A stretch of DNA of 64,000 nucleotides from Liolophura sinensis (lineage: Eukaryota; Mollusca; Polyplacophora; Chitonida; Chitonidae): the NCBI RefSeq assembly GCF_032854445.1, contig NC_088297.1, positions 1,462,639-1,526,638 on the forward strand. Reading direction: 5' to 3'. The position numbers and the translations under genes were made by a program. Of the stretch, positions 11,563-22,449 are shown in pieces. The notes beneath the pieces were generated by a model, which was not told the origin of the DNA, ran no database searches, and saw only the letters and a list, made by a program, of their open reading frames with translations. Within the stretch, counting starts at the first letter, position 1. Each line of letters opens with the position of its first letter.

Positions 11563-12150
11563 CTACAAGTGAGTACTCGTCGTCGATATCATTTCATTGA
11601 TTTTGTCGTCGCCTTGGGGATACAAAAACGAATAATCATGCCCTGGCTCATGTCTTGAGTTGAACACTTGTAGCGCATGCTGGAATTCCTCCCGAGAGAT
11701 GTAGTTGTCGTTGTTGGAATCCATCATGGCGAATGAACTGTGGATGAAGTCCACATTTGTTATTCCGTGCATCTCGTAGTATTCTCGCCACTCCGCGAGA
11801 CTAATAGTGCCATCTTTGTCTTTATCCATGACATCAAAGAAAGCAGACGCAGAAACGGGAACAAACTCATTGAAGTACCAATCCTGTTGGCTGACAATGG
11901 TTTGACCTTTAACCCAATCCTCCTGACTCAGTGACGCCTCGTCTTTGGGTCTGCCCAGGGCCTCGAGCACGGCGTCCCAGTGCTTTTTGTAAGGTCGTGC
12001 TATGGTAAAGGCTTCATCCACGTGTCCAGCTCGCAAGAGTTGACATGGGTATTCCATGAATTCTTGACAAGTTGCCACCCCGCTACCACTAAAGTTTAGG
12101 AACTTGAAAATCGTCGTCCACTTTTTGTGTATGTACTTCTCCAGATCCAT
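11563..12150 (-). CDS. EF-hand protein, sarcoplasmic calcium-binding-like, copy B
   Basis: This 195-residue protein is a probable cytosolic calcium-binding protein of the SCP/calexcitin class. EF-hand 3 (DKDKDGTISLAE, residues 109-120) is canonical. EF-hand 4 (DSNNDNYISREE, 144-155) keeps positions 1, 3, 5 and 12 but has Asn for Gly at position 6. EF-hand 1 (19-30) starts with Asn and is degenerate; EF2 is lost. The start is the ATG that immediately follows a TTCTCAG splice acceptor. The protein carries an 18-residue C-terminal extension after SFLY (Gly-Asp-Asp, then Ser/Thr-rich) that copies A, C, D and E lack. The same frame stays open for 99 more codons upstream through Ser/Arg/Cys low complexity from the minisatellite, which I interpret as intron. 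Copy F at 58251 is its near-twin, differing by only a handful of residues. Confidence 0.88.
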   Translation of the reverse strand: MDLEKYIHKKWTTIFKFLNFSGSGVATCQEFMEYPCQLLRAGHVDEAFTIARPYKKHWDAVLEALGRPKDEASLSQEDWVKGQTIVSQQDWYFNEFVPVSASAFFDVMDKDKDGTISLAEWREYYEMHGITNVDFIHSSFAMMDSNNDNYISREEFQHALQVFNSRHEPGHDYSFLYPQGDDKINEMISTTSTHL

Positions 12151-12179
12151 CTGAGAACGCAATGGGAAATGTATTAAAT

Positions 12180-13440
12180 GAAGTGAATAATTAGGACAAC
12201 AATTACTACGGCTACTATTATTACCACTGCGACAACCACCACTGCTACTACTGCGGCAACTACCACTGCTACTACTGCGACAGTTACCAGTGCTACTACT
12301 GAAACAGGTGCCAGTATTACTACCGCGACAGGTACCAGAACCACTATTGCGAAGTACAGATACCACTACTACTACTGCGACAGGTACACCACTACTACTA
12401 CTGCGACATGTATCACTACTGTCACTACTGCGGCGTACAGGTACCACTAATACTACTCAGACTTACATGTAACACTACTACTAATGCGACAGGTATCACT
12501 ACTACTACGGCGGCGTACAGACACCACTACTACTACTGCAACAGGTATAACAACTACTACTAAGACAGCTTCTACTGCTACTACTGCAACGCACGGTACC
12601 ACTACAACTACTGCAACAGATACCATTCTACTACTGCGGCGTACAGGTACCACTACTACTAATGCGGCAGGTATCACTGCTACTACTGCAACGTACAGGT
12701 ACCACTACTACTACTGCGACAGGTATCACCACTACTGGGACAGGTACCACTGCTACTACTACTGCGACAGGTATCACTACTACTACTGCGACAGGTATCA
12801 CTACTACTACTGCGACAGGTATCACTACTACAACTCGACGTACATGTACCACTGCTACTACTGCGACGTACATGTACCACTACTACTACTGCGACAATAC
12901 CACTACTACTACTGCGACGGGTATCATTATTACTACTGCGACGTACAAGTATCACTACTACTACTGCGACAGATGCCGCTACTACTATTGCGACATATAC
13001 GTACCATTACTACTGTTACTACTACCACTACTACATCTCCTGTACCTACTGCTACTAGCACTGTTTCTACCGTTACTACCAGTTCTACTACTATTACCAT
13101 CACTTCCACTACAACTACGGCTGCTACAGCCGTTCCTACTATTGCTGCTAATATCACTACTACTGTTGCTGCTGCTACTTCTAATATCACTACAGTTATC
13201 ACTATTACTGCTACTACCATTACAACTACAACAGCTACTAGTACAAGTGTTACTTCTGCTTCTACTGTTACTTCTACTGCATCTACTGCTACTACAACTG
13301 TTACTGCTTCAATCACTTTCACTACTCCTCTTCTGGTACTACTACTTCTACTGCTACTACTCCTACACATGCTACAACTGCAACTGCTACTTTGTTATTA
13401 CATGTACTGCTATTACTGCTACTAGCACTAGTTTTGTTGA
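12180..13440. repeat. ACT-rich minisatellite upstream of EF-hand B
   Basis: About 1.25 kb is dominated by (ACT)n-like runs with interspersed GCGACAGGTATC phrases. The clearest part, about 12760-12830, is a perfect-looking 24-base repeat. The right third decays into looser (CTA/TTA/CTG) sequence. Because the main period is a multiple of three and stop codons are rare, all six frames contain long open frames of Tyr/Cys/His, Thr, Leu, Ser/Arg or Val. I regard these as artefacts. It lies in the probable first intron or promoter region of EF-hand B. A paralogous array with different copy number is at 58880-60440. Confidence 0.92.
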
Positions 13441-14340
13441 AATTTTGACCCTGTCGAGGAAAAGAGTTACGAGAGCATTATGAATTTGAAAAAAAATATT
13501 CTTCCTAGTAAGGACGGCCAACACTTGAATGTGTAGGGCTTGTCTTGTTACGCGTCGCTGACTAAATGTACATTTGATTGTGAGTATCACTGATTTTAGA
13601 GAGAGCTGATTATAGGCGACAGGGTTAAAAGAAACGGACTATGATGCAATCTACATCACGTTTTTCTTGTGACACATTTTCGATAGTGAACATAAAGGAA
13701 ATAAACAAACCTCAAAATAAACATGAAATTGTCCAGACCAGAAATATAGATGTGATATACCGCCAGGGTAGGTAACACTAAATTCATACACCTCCTGTAC
13801 CTGGGACGTTTTGACCATGCGCAAATCGTCACTGTTCGGTGATGCATGGTTGACTGTTCAGCCACTTAATAAAGGTCACAACATTTGCTATTTTTAGAAT
13901 CGCCACAGGTGAGAATTTATTGAGATTTATTGGTTTGGTTCAAAATTAAAAACTCTACCCACCCCTATCCCACAGCAAGACTGGGAAAGAAAATGATAAG
14001 CCGAACCGCAGATGAAAAAACGGAGATTTAATCATAAAGAGCCAATCTCTTTTTATTGGCCTGACTTCTTGAAGAGAAAAAAGGGCGCTATGGACCGAAA
14101 GTCTTAAGGAGCTATATTTGAAAGTGAATAACTTCTCCCCCCCCCCCCAAAACACAGAAATCCACAAAACAACTTCTGATATTGAGCAATCGTCTTGTGA
14201 AGGTTTTTTTATGGATGAAAACGATTTAAAAAAAAACAAACCAAAAAAAACAAAAGCAAACAACAAGTAACAAGTAAAGAAGCAAACAAACAACTATTTC
14301 TTCACTGTCAATATAATTATGTAATTTAATAGCAAGAACT
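13440..14340. other. No recognisable gene; shared with 60450-61350
   Basis: Duplicated sequence with short open frames only. It contains a C-run at about 14140-14148 (length differs in the paralog at 61150) and A-rich stretches near 14230-14290. Confidence 0.5.
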
Positions 14341-14655
14341 ACCTGCATCTTTGTCAGAAACACATTTCAGTGTAAACTTTAAAGCTGTAAATATTTTTCT
14401 CACATATATGAAGCTGTAAATTTGTAATATTTAATGTATAAAACATATTACACCTGATGGACCTTGATCTATATCATTTAGCCATAAATGTGTATTACAT
14501 TTAAACTTACTGAAATTTACAACCAATTTAGACAGTGCCGACGTATACGTACTATGTATTGCTCTGATGACGGAGGGTAGCCAATGTTTAACCATTAGGC
14601 TGCAGCGGAAGCTTTTTATTCTAATCTTTCCTAAATTCCCATCAACGTTTTCGGT

Positions 14656-14800
14656 GCTCAGCTCATGCTGACCTCCCTTCTCACCGTATGTGGGAAGATC
14701 TTCCAGAGACCTGTAGTTTGACTCTCCCCAGTTTCCTCTCACTCAGACAGTGGCAATCGTCATACAAGTGAAATAATCCTAAGCATGAACTACAAATTAA
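14656..14800 (+). mobile_element. Old, divergent SINE remnant
   Basis: Boxes GCTCATGCTGACCTCC, GTATGTGGGAAGATCTTCC and GTGAAATAATCCTAAG match the SINE body in order with many differences and no A-rich tail. Paralogous remnants in the same block context are at 21445-21600, 27925-28080 and 61622-61775, so it predates the block duplications. Confidence 0.6.
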
Positions 14801-15171
14801 GTCAAAAAATATCACACTGTCCCTATCTGACGGGTTATAAGCTAAAAACTTAGGAGTCATTTTAAACATGTTGAATAGGTCACTCTCTTCACTCCTCTGC
14901 AGACTAGAGCAATAAATGTAGTTCCAGACAATACTAGCGTTACAAATTTCTAATGGACGTCAATGTTTCCATGCTGCTTCCCTGCACATTTTAGAAAATC
15001 ATCACACACGTTTTATTTAGAAATTTTTTTTTATCATTCTGGTTTCACAGGTACATTGATATACAATTTTCTTTTTTCTATCATACTAGACAGAAAAATT
15101 TGGTTCCTTACTTTTATTTCATTTAAATTATTTAACTAATTTAACTTTGTCATTGTTTATTCCACCCTCAT

Positions 15172-15364
15172 TTTTATTTTTTTATTTATTTGATTGGTGT
15201 TTCATGCCGTGCTCAACAATATTGGACTGATATGACGGCTGCCAGCATTGTACTGGGGAAACCCAAGGCCATCCGAATGTTGCTGGACGTACGACCAGAA
15301 AGGCAGCCAGCATGAGCTGGACTTGAACTCACAGCAACCGCATTGGTAAGAGACTTCTGGGTCC
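15172..15364 (-). mobile_element. SINE, minus strand, 5'-truncated
   Basis: Reading the minus strand, the TTATTTATTTGATTGGTGTT tail is followed by the body and by GAGCTGGACTTGAACTCACAG, the reverse complement of the B-box region. The A-box end is missing. The paralog is at 62137-62329. Confidence 0.88.
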
Positions 15365-15981
15365 CCCCATTTTTAACTCCTGTTATTCTTGTCCCGTGGG
15401 CCTTTTCTCTCCAAGGAGTCTTGACCATAGCCCAGAACCTGTACTCTTGTCCTACAACATATGGTCTAATACTGTTTAACCCCATTGCTCAAATTGCTGC
15501 TTTTTCTTCGGCTCAGACATTTGGAGGCCAAATGCGCTAAATTTAACATTACGAGATCCTATGGAGAGCGCTGTGGAGTGCTAGGAGAGTGCGTCTCATT
15601 TACACATGTACAGCGAGGGAATCCCCTCTAGATTCGATACATGTAAATGATATGTAGGCCTACGTGAGGAAGATGAGCAACATAGCCATGACAGCTTCAA
15701 GAAATGCAACTGAGACAGTTGATCTTTTTCAGGTGGGGAATAGTTTCGAGTGATTTCCCGTGTCCCTTTCGCCAGAAGAGCAATGTTATAGTTTCAAACA
15801 ATCTAGGCCTTACATGGGAAGGTCAGCCAGCAAGATGTGAGCAAATCACTCAAAAAAAAAATAAATCAAACATTCCGTTTGTTTATCCCTCATATAACCA
15901 AAATGAACTTTTTTACTGTGTCAATGCACGACTAACCTGTTCTGGTTTTAAGGACAAACGTTAAGTCACGGTTGAATGAAA

Positions 15982-16110
15982 CCCGTGGGTTTCGCTCTTG
16001 TTTCGCCCGGTTTCCTTCCACCATAATGCTGGCCGACAACGTATAAGTGAAATATTCTTGAGTACGGAGTAAAACACCAATCAATTAAGTAAATAAATAA
16101 ATAAATAAAA
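15982..16110 (+). mobile_element. SINE 3' half
   Basis: The piece begins at CCCGTGGGTTTCGCTC and runs through CATAATGCTGGCCGACAACG and GTGAAATATTCTTGAGTACG to an AAATA tail. About 140 bases upstream (15812-15840) a short piece, CATGGGAAGGTCAGCCAGCA, resembles the preceding part of the body, so the copy may be interrupted. Paralogs: 29356-29491 and 62950-63078. Confidence 0.85.
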
Positions 16111-16164
16111 CAATCCTTCATTTTATTCCACTTGTAAACAAGAAAACCTAAATTCTTACTGTGT

Positions 16165-16830
16165 TAAAGTACAACTGAACTGCTTTTGCCTTAAGGACAA
16201 ACGTTAGGTCACGAGTGAATGAATTTGATAATGATGATAGCTATGGCTGTACGGTGTACGACCAAGTCAGTGGTGGGTTCCCTCATAGCCGTGATCCATA
16301 CATAGCTTACCTCTTTATGAAAACGCGCCTGACATGATTTAATGCGAGATTTGCCAACAGGTAAAAAGAAAGCTACCTTAAAAGCAATGGCGGCGATATG
16401 TACTTTACCCTACATGTTTAATATCTGCACCATCTTTACCATTGGATTTCCGTGATCGAATCCCACTTACCCTGTTTCACCTGTGGCATTAGATATCTCC
16501 AACTACCTTTCACTTCTCTGTGATTTGTTTTTTCATTAAATTAAATGCCTTGAATTCTTCGAAGTCCAAGGTGTGCAATATGAAACACATTGTCAGTCAC
16601 GTCACACACAAACCTTAGTATTTATTGGTGAAATAGCGTGTTTATTTTGATGAGTACATATCACACTAGCAAATGCCATAAGAAAACCTTCCACCTCACA
16701 ACTGAATATCCAGGGAAAATTTAAACTACCTACTCAGTAAAATGAAATGCTCTTATCTGAAGTTTCAAAGTGAATTCTATATAAATCGTCTTCTGAATAA
16801 TGACGTAGTTAATGAGGATAAATCTTATTT
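16165..16830. repeat. Block-boundary segment S1, first copy
   Basis: This ~650-base segment (phrases CCAAGTCAGTGGTGGGTTCC and ATGAAAACGCGCCTGACATG) recurs at 22450-23100, 29560-30200 and 63130-63780, and partially at 23600-24070. Each time it marks the left end of an EF-hand block. I see no gene in it. Confidence 0.85.
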
Positions 16831-17690
16831 CATTTCTGTGTACAATATAGTGACATGAATATATCTGAATACTTTGTGTGACTCCTGCTGAAATCATCTA
16901 CACAATATAGTGACATGAATATACATATACATGAATTCTTAGTGTGAATCTTGCTGATTTCATCTACACTATTTTGTGACATGAATACTATGCGTGAATC
17001 CTGCATATTTCGTTTACACAATATACGGACATAAATACATCTGAATTTTTTCTATGACTCCTGCATAATTTGTTTACATTTGATAATGACATGGATGTAC
17101 ATGTATGCCACTACATAGTGTGAATCCTGCTGATTTCGTCTACACTATATAGTGACGTGAATATATGTACATCTGAACATTGAGTGTGAATTCAGCATCA
17201 TGCTTTCACACTATATAGTGACATTAACACATGTACAATCTGAACATTGAGTGTGAATTCTGCATCCTTCGTTTACAATATATCGTGACTTGAATACATC
17301 TGAATACTTAGTGTTGAGTCTGCATAATTCGTCTACACTGCATAGTGACATGAAGACATCTGAAAAATTGCGTTTCCTGCTTAGTTTGTTTACACAATAT
17401 AATGGCGTGAATACATCTGAATTGCTAATGGGGATACTGCTAAATTCGTCTACACTAGAAAGTGACATGGATATACGTGTATGAGATTACTTAGTGTTAA
17501 TCCTGCCTATTTTGTATACACAAAAAAGCGGGATAAACACTACTGAATACCCAGTGTGAATTTTACTTATTACGATTACTCCTCTGCACAGTGGTGTCAA
17601 CATAACATTTCTTTACCCAGAGTCTTTCTGATTAATTTTGTCGAGAAGGTGGTGCCCACGAAGCATTTGGTCACCTTGAGACAGTCCGAT
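16830..17690. repeat. Degenerate ~60-bp repeats downstream of EF-hand C
   Basis: About fourteen variants of a phrase containing CTACACTATATAGTGACATG, then 'aatacatctgaatacttagtgtgaatcctgc', follow each other at about 55-70 base spacing. The core has a short inverted repeat (CACTATATAGTG). The array ends just before the EF-hand C stop codon on the minus strand. Confidence 0.8.
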
Positions 17691-17699
17691 TGATTTTGT

Positions 17700-18242
17700 C
17701 TAGTCAAGAGTGTACAAGAACGAATAATCATTCCCTGGTTCATGTCTTGAATTGTACACCTTCAGGGCATGCTCGAATTCCTTTCGCGAAATCACGCCGT
17801 CATTGTTGGAATCCATCTTGGCGAAGGTAGAGCGGATGAATTCCTCACTTTTCACTCCTTGCATCGTGTAGTAATTCCGCCACTCCTCGAAACTAACTGT
17901 GCCGTCTTTGTCTATGTCCATAATATCAATAAAAGCCATTGTGGCAGTTGGTATTAGTTCTCTGAGGTACCAATCCTGTTTGCTGACAATAGTTTGAGCC
18001 TTAACCCAGTCATCCTGACCCACTGACGCCTCGTCTTTAGGTTTGCCCAGGGCCTCGAGGATGGAGTCCCAATGCTTTTTGTAAGCTCGCGCTAAAACAA
18101 AGGCGTGTTCCACTTTTCCAGCACGTAGAAGCTGGACAGGATACTCCATGGCTTCAGCAAACGTGAACTTGCCGGTTTGACTGAAGTTTGCGAACTTGAA
18201 AAGCGCCGTCCACTTCTTTTGTATATACATGTCCAAATCCAT
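17700..18242 (-). CDS. EF-hand protein, sarcoplasmic calcium-binding-like, copy C
   Basis: This intact 180-residue copy is probably a cytosolic calcium buffer. EF-hand 3 (DIDKDGTVSFEE, residues 109-120) and EF-hand 4 (DSNNDGVISRKE, residues 144-155) are canonical, with Asp at 1, Asp or Asn at 3, Asp at 5, Gly at 6 and Glu at 12. EF-hand 1 (19-30) begins with Asn and lacks the acidic positions 3 and 5. The second EF-hand is replaced by a Trp-containing segment (DDWVKAQ). The ATG follows a TTTCCTAG acceptor directly, so an upstream non-coding exon is likely. It ends RHEPGNDYSFLY plus three residues. Among the C/D/E subgroup only this copy has an uninterrupted frame. The length fits the SCP family (about 175-195 residues), but the exact ortholog cannot be settled from sequence alone. 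Confidence 0.9.
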   Translation of the reverse strand: MDLDMYIQKKWTALFKFANFSQTGKFTFAEAMEYPVQLLRAGKVEHAFVLARAYKKHWDSILEALGKPKDEASVGQDDWVKAQTIVSKQDWYLRELIPTATMAFIDIMDIDKDGTVSFEEWRNYYTMQGVKSEEFIRSTFAKMDSNNDGVISRKEFEHALKVYNSRHEPGNDYSFLYTLD

Positions 18243-19485
18243 CTAGGAAATGTGGGGAAAGGTAGACGTTATACCAAGGGAACACATTGAGTAAGCAAAA
18301 AAGTGTATAAGTAAGTAAAAAGGGCATTTAAATGATACACTCTGAAGATATTTTGGTGAGTTGTTAAAGAAAAAAACAACCACAAATGAAAAAAATTTAC
18401 ACAATTTTAAGACCTTCTCAAGAGGGGAGAAGCTACTGATCTATTTCAGATTTTAGGGAGGAAAAATCCTGCTAGGCGCAAAATCCTAATATCCTGTATC
18501 GATCACAGGAAAGCGCAACACCTCACCGAGGACAGGCCACTCTGCTACAGTCTGTTTCTTTTAAATTTTTTTCCGACATAAAATCCCAAGTGTACATACA
18601 TATAATGTACATACATTTTAATTTATCATCAATATTCAGCTCTCCTTAAAACCAATCGAATTTACTACCAAACTTGACTTTTGATAGCAACACGCAGTAC
18701 AATCTCATTAATACATTCATATGTTGGACTTCCATTTTTTTATTTGGAAAATATTGCCAGAGCAGTTTTTCTTATTTATACCTTTGAGCTCCATAAGCTT
18801 GGTAACAACAAGAACGTAAGGAATCTGAGGGCGTCATTAATACTGGTATTTAAAAGCGGGTGGCATTCTGGACAACTGCTGCGTATTGTCTTTTACAATA
18901 GCTTCGCAAATATGTGGTTAGAACAAAATTGCAAATAGCTAAATTTGGGTGACAAATGAAAAAAAACAGGCTATAGAGGTACCGCTACAGTGAGAATTGA
19001 GTGAGTAGGTATATACAAGGTATAGGAAACACACAAGCTGCACCTCACCAGGAATAGACACGCTGCTAGAAAATGTTATAGATTTAGGTAAAAATTATGA
19101 AAATGAAAACAGAAAATACACAAACCTTAAAGGTAATAGTAGAATTTCAACGCGCCAAACATAAACTGTACCGTCAGATGTCAAGAAGTATAATGCGGTT
19201 AGCTTTATATCGTGAACTCATGTTAACTGATGCTTAAAAGTATGTTTTTTCATCCGATGTTCACCGCTGGTTACGCAAGAGGTTGTCAAACGGTCGTAAA
19301 ACCGAGCTAAAGAACTGAGCTGTACATGTAAAAAAATGATACACACCCGAGGGGACACAAATTATTTTTTTTTTGTATAATGATAAAGGTTCATGGTGGT
19401 TGTACCCATTCGTGTGATCTAGATACCCAAAGCTTGCTTACCGATCACGCAAAATTGATACACAAATAGTATAAAGAGTGAATAG
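18243..19485. other. Upstream region of EF-hand C, shared with 25275-26519
   Basis: This is non-coding sequence closely matching the upstream region of copy D. It presumably contains the first intron, 5' exon and promoter, but I cannot place them. Near 19030-19085 is a single unit related to the 98-bp satellite at 33400-34510 (phrase CACCTCACCAGGAATAGACA). Confidence 0.6.
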
Positions 19486-20254
19486 TGTTACGACCCAAAC
19501 TGTCTGTATTATAAAGAGATGGCTTGTTCGAATTACACGACAGTTTAGCCGCACAAAAAAGTAACCAAAACCAGCAGATTTTATTTTACAACAATTTATT
19601 AGCTTAACAAGAGCAGATAATAAGACTTATACAAATACTAAAGTACTTAAGTTTAACAAGAAAGGATAGCAGTATCTATACAAATACTAAAGTACTTACG
19701 GTGTCAAGTCCAAACGGACGCATATATTCCACAATATATATACCACACAGGCATTAATGCTCAGGGGCAAATTCACAAGAGGGAAAATCCACAGCATAAC
19801 TGAGTGTATGACGAAATATACACAAAATTTAAGAGACAGGGTCCGTGTACTAATAGACACAGTGTATACAAGAGCACAAATTAAACATACAAGTTCAGAC
19901 TGAACAAGTGCTCGGTGGAGATATGATATAACAAAGCCAGAGGCTATAGAGACACCAAAATTCAGCACAAATGGCCTACTAAAGCAATACACAGCAAAAG
20001 CATCCAAGCTCTCAATAATTCTCCTTTCTCCGTTCTCTGTTCTCTCCGTTTGACCTGCTTTCATAGGTCTTATATAGCCTGCTGGAATTGTCTAGAATAA
20101 GAAAATTCCTGAACACTTGATGTAAACAAACAGGCACCGAACTGCGCGCATTCTGGAATATTCTAAGGTAGAGGCAGACAGCAGGCGCTGAACACAGCGT
20201 ATGTAAACACTGGCAAGCTAAATTTAGAAACTGACGGCAGTCGTGCACATAACA
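19486..20254 (-). mobile_element. Solo LTR with target-site duplication
   Basis: This 769-base insert begins TGTTACGACCC and ends GCACATAACA, giving TGTTA/TAACA termini. It is flanked by ATAG on both sides (19482-19485 and 20255-20258). The paralogous block D has one ATAG and no insert (around 26515-26522), which fixes the ends. On the minus strand there is a TATATAAG box at about 20071-20078 and AATAAA motifs near 19570-19605, so transcription would run leftwards. No internal domain remains, consistent with LTR-LTR recombination. A related end fragment is at 8049-8205. The 122-codon open frame inside is not a gene. Confidence 0.9.
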
Positions 20255-20384
20255 ATAGATATTAAAGGTGTCCAGTTTTGTGAGTGATCGAAAACGGACG
20301 GACCTTTGATGGACCCAATCTTCTGTGTATCTGAATAACTATAGTTCATAGTAAATGATTTTATGCCATTTTAGTTATACTTTC

Positions 20385-20740
20385 TTCTACCTTTGAGGAA
20401 TGTTTTACATTGTTTCTGTTTCTGCTTGTTGGCTGAAATAATCTTGTTGATTCTGTTTCTGCTTGTTGGCTGATGTGATCTTAATGTCTCTGTTTCTGCC
20501 TGTTGACTACTATGATCTTGTTTCTGTTTCTCCTTCTTGGCTGATATGATCTTGTTGTTTCTGTTTCTTCTTGTTGGCTGATATGATCTTGTTCTTCCTG
20601 TTTCTGCTTCTTGGCTGATATGATCTTATTTCTGTTTCCCTTTTTTGGGTTATATGATCTTGTTTCTCTTTCTGCTTGTGGGATGAAATGATCTTGCTGT
20701 TTCTGTTTCTACTTGCTGGGTGATATGATCTTGTTGTTTA
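20385..20740. repeat. 37-bp minisatellite, short array
   Basis: Imperfect units contain TTGGCTGATATGATCTTGTT and a TTTCTGTTTCTGCTTG stretch. They repeat about ten times. This is the block-C counterpart of the longer array at 26655-27295. Confidence 0.88.
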
Positions 20741-20744
20741 TGTT

Positions 20745-22445
20745 GTCTACATGTCTGTCAACAGAACTACCTGATATTACGGAAATCATGGTGTAATGTT
20801 ATACGTCTCCTACCTTCTACCCTGTACAACCATGACGAGAATTGCAACAGAACAGCTACTGAGATACATGTATTGATTGTTGACAACATATACGCTGGCG
20901 TGATACACCCCTTAAATACTAATTTCATTCATTGGCCTAGAACATTCCTTGTGTGATTTCAACATGAAATCAAAACAGTTACTTGCTTCTCTTTGCACGA
21001 TTCCTTCCTAATTTTGTATTTCATATACTTGCTTAAATCATGGTGCTAAGGGGGTGTAAAATGCTACTATTTATGCATTTACATGTGCAGTTAGAATAAA
21101 ACCCAAACTGAAGTAAATTGACAAGAGGCCGTATTTCTCCGTCGACACTGCTCTCAGTGGATATTTAGAAGCTGTAAATATTTCACTCACATATGTGAAG
21201 CTGTAAATTTGTAATATATTATGTATAAGACATATTACAACTGATAGAACTTGACATATCATTTAGCAAAAAGTGTGTTTTACAAATAAACTGAGTGAAA
21301 TTTACAACCAATTTATACACTGTTGACTTAAAAGTACTGTGTAATGTGCTGATGACGGAGACTGGCCATTGTTTAACCATAAAGCCGGAGGTCGAGTGTT
21401 TTATTCTAATCTTTCACAAATTTCCACCAACGTCATCGTTGTGAGATAGCCCAGCTCATGCTGACTTCCTCTGTTGCCGTATGTGGGAAAGTCTTCCAGT
21501 GACATGTGATTGGACTCTACCCGCTCTCCTCTCACTGTGGCAGCGGCAGTCGTCGTCTAAGTGACATAATCCTAAGGACGAACTCCAAATGAAATCAATA
21601 AATATTACAATTTCTCCCTATCTGACGGGCTATAAACCAAAAAATTAAGTGTCGTTTTCAACATGTTGAATAGGTCACTCTATGCACTCCTCTTTAATCT
21701 GATATACACATCATTTTAGTGTTTTCCCTGCCTTTGGAGTGTCTTGTGGGTCTATATATGTTACATGCGCATTTACATGCCAGGAACCTGGCCAGAGCAA
21801 TAAATGTAGTTCCAGACTAACAATAAACAGGTAACAAATTTTCAGTGGATATCAGTGTTTCCTTGCTGCTTATCAGCACAGTTTAGACCATCTGTTACAC
21901 GCATTTTATTTATGAAAGAGTATTTTTTTATCATTTTGACTTCAAAGGTATATTGATTTACAATTTTGTTCTCAGCCATTCGTTATCATAGCAGTATAGC
22001 CCCTAGTAGGAATTGTTTGTTTCGTTTTATATAGGTATGCTTATTGACTTTATCTTTGATAATCTTTATTCCACTTTCTTTTTTCAGCTCTATTATTCTC
22101 ATTCCCTAGGGCTTTTATCTCCATAGTCCAGAACCTGTAACATTATCTAACAACATATGGTCTGATACTGTTTACCTCCATTGCTCAAATTGCTGCTTTT
22201 CCTTCGACTCAGATTGTTGGAGGGCAAAGGCGCTAAACTTAACATTACGAGATCCTCTGGAGAGCGCTGTGGAGTGCTAGGAGTGTGCGTCTCATCTACA
22301 CATGTACAGCGAAGGGAATCCCCTCTAGGTTTCATACATGTGAAGGATATGTAAGCCTACGTGAGGAAGATGAGCAACACAGCCATGCCAGCTGCAAGAA
22401 ATGCAACGGAGACAGTTTACCCTTTTCAAAAACTCCAAGTTTTTG
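20745..22445. other. Inter-block region, no gene seen; shared with 27290-28880 and partly 14340-15660
   Basis: This non-coding block sequence is present in the B, C, D and F blocks. It contains an old SINE remnant at 21445-21600. Nothing coding is recognisable. Confidence 0.55.
21445..21600 (+). mobile_element. Old, divergent SINE remnant
   Basis: This is the block-C counterpart of 14656-14800, with boxes GCTCATGCTGACTTCCTC, GTATGTGGGAAAGTCTTCC and a degenerate 3' part. There is no clear A-rich tail. Confidence 0.58.
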
Positions 22446-22449
22446 ACTG

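Larger units (their letters stand above)
11141..17031. repeat. Large segmental duplication, copy 1 (contains EF-hand B)
   Basis: From CAAGGTTTGATCACAGGTCT to ACAATATACGGACAT this block matches 57832-63999 in order and orientation. It includes EF-hand B, the ACT-rich minisatellite, old SINEs and the 60-bp repeats. Differences are scattered substitutions and copy-number changes in the minisatellite; identity looks well above 90 percent. The partner copy runs off the window end, so the true length is longer. Confidence 0.93.

Noticed and set aside
12484-13483. Long open frames (up to 313 codons) in the ACT-rich array, both strands; the same at 58996-60497
   Set aside because: Low-complexity triplet repeat open in nearly all six frames; products are Thr, Leu, Val, Tyr/Cys or Ser/Arg strings.
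15213-15485. 90-codon minus frame repeated at 62178-62450
   Set aside because: Mostly SINE sequence read through; conservation reflects recent block duplication, not coding constraint.
19696-20064. 122-codon minus frame
   Set aside because: Lies wholly inside the solo LTR and matches no retroelement protein.
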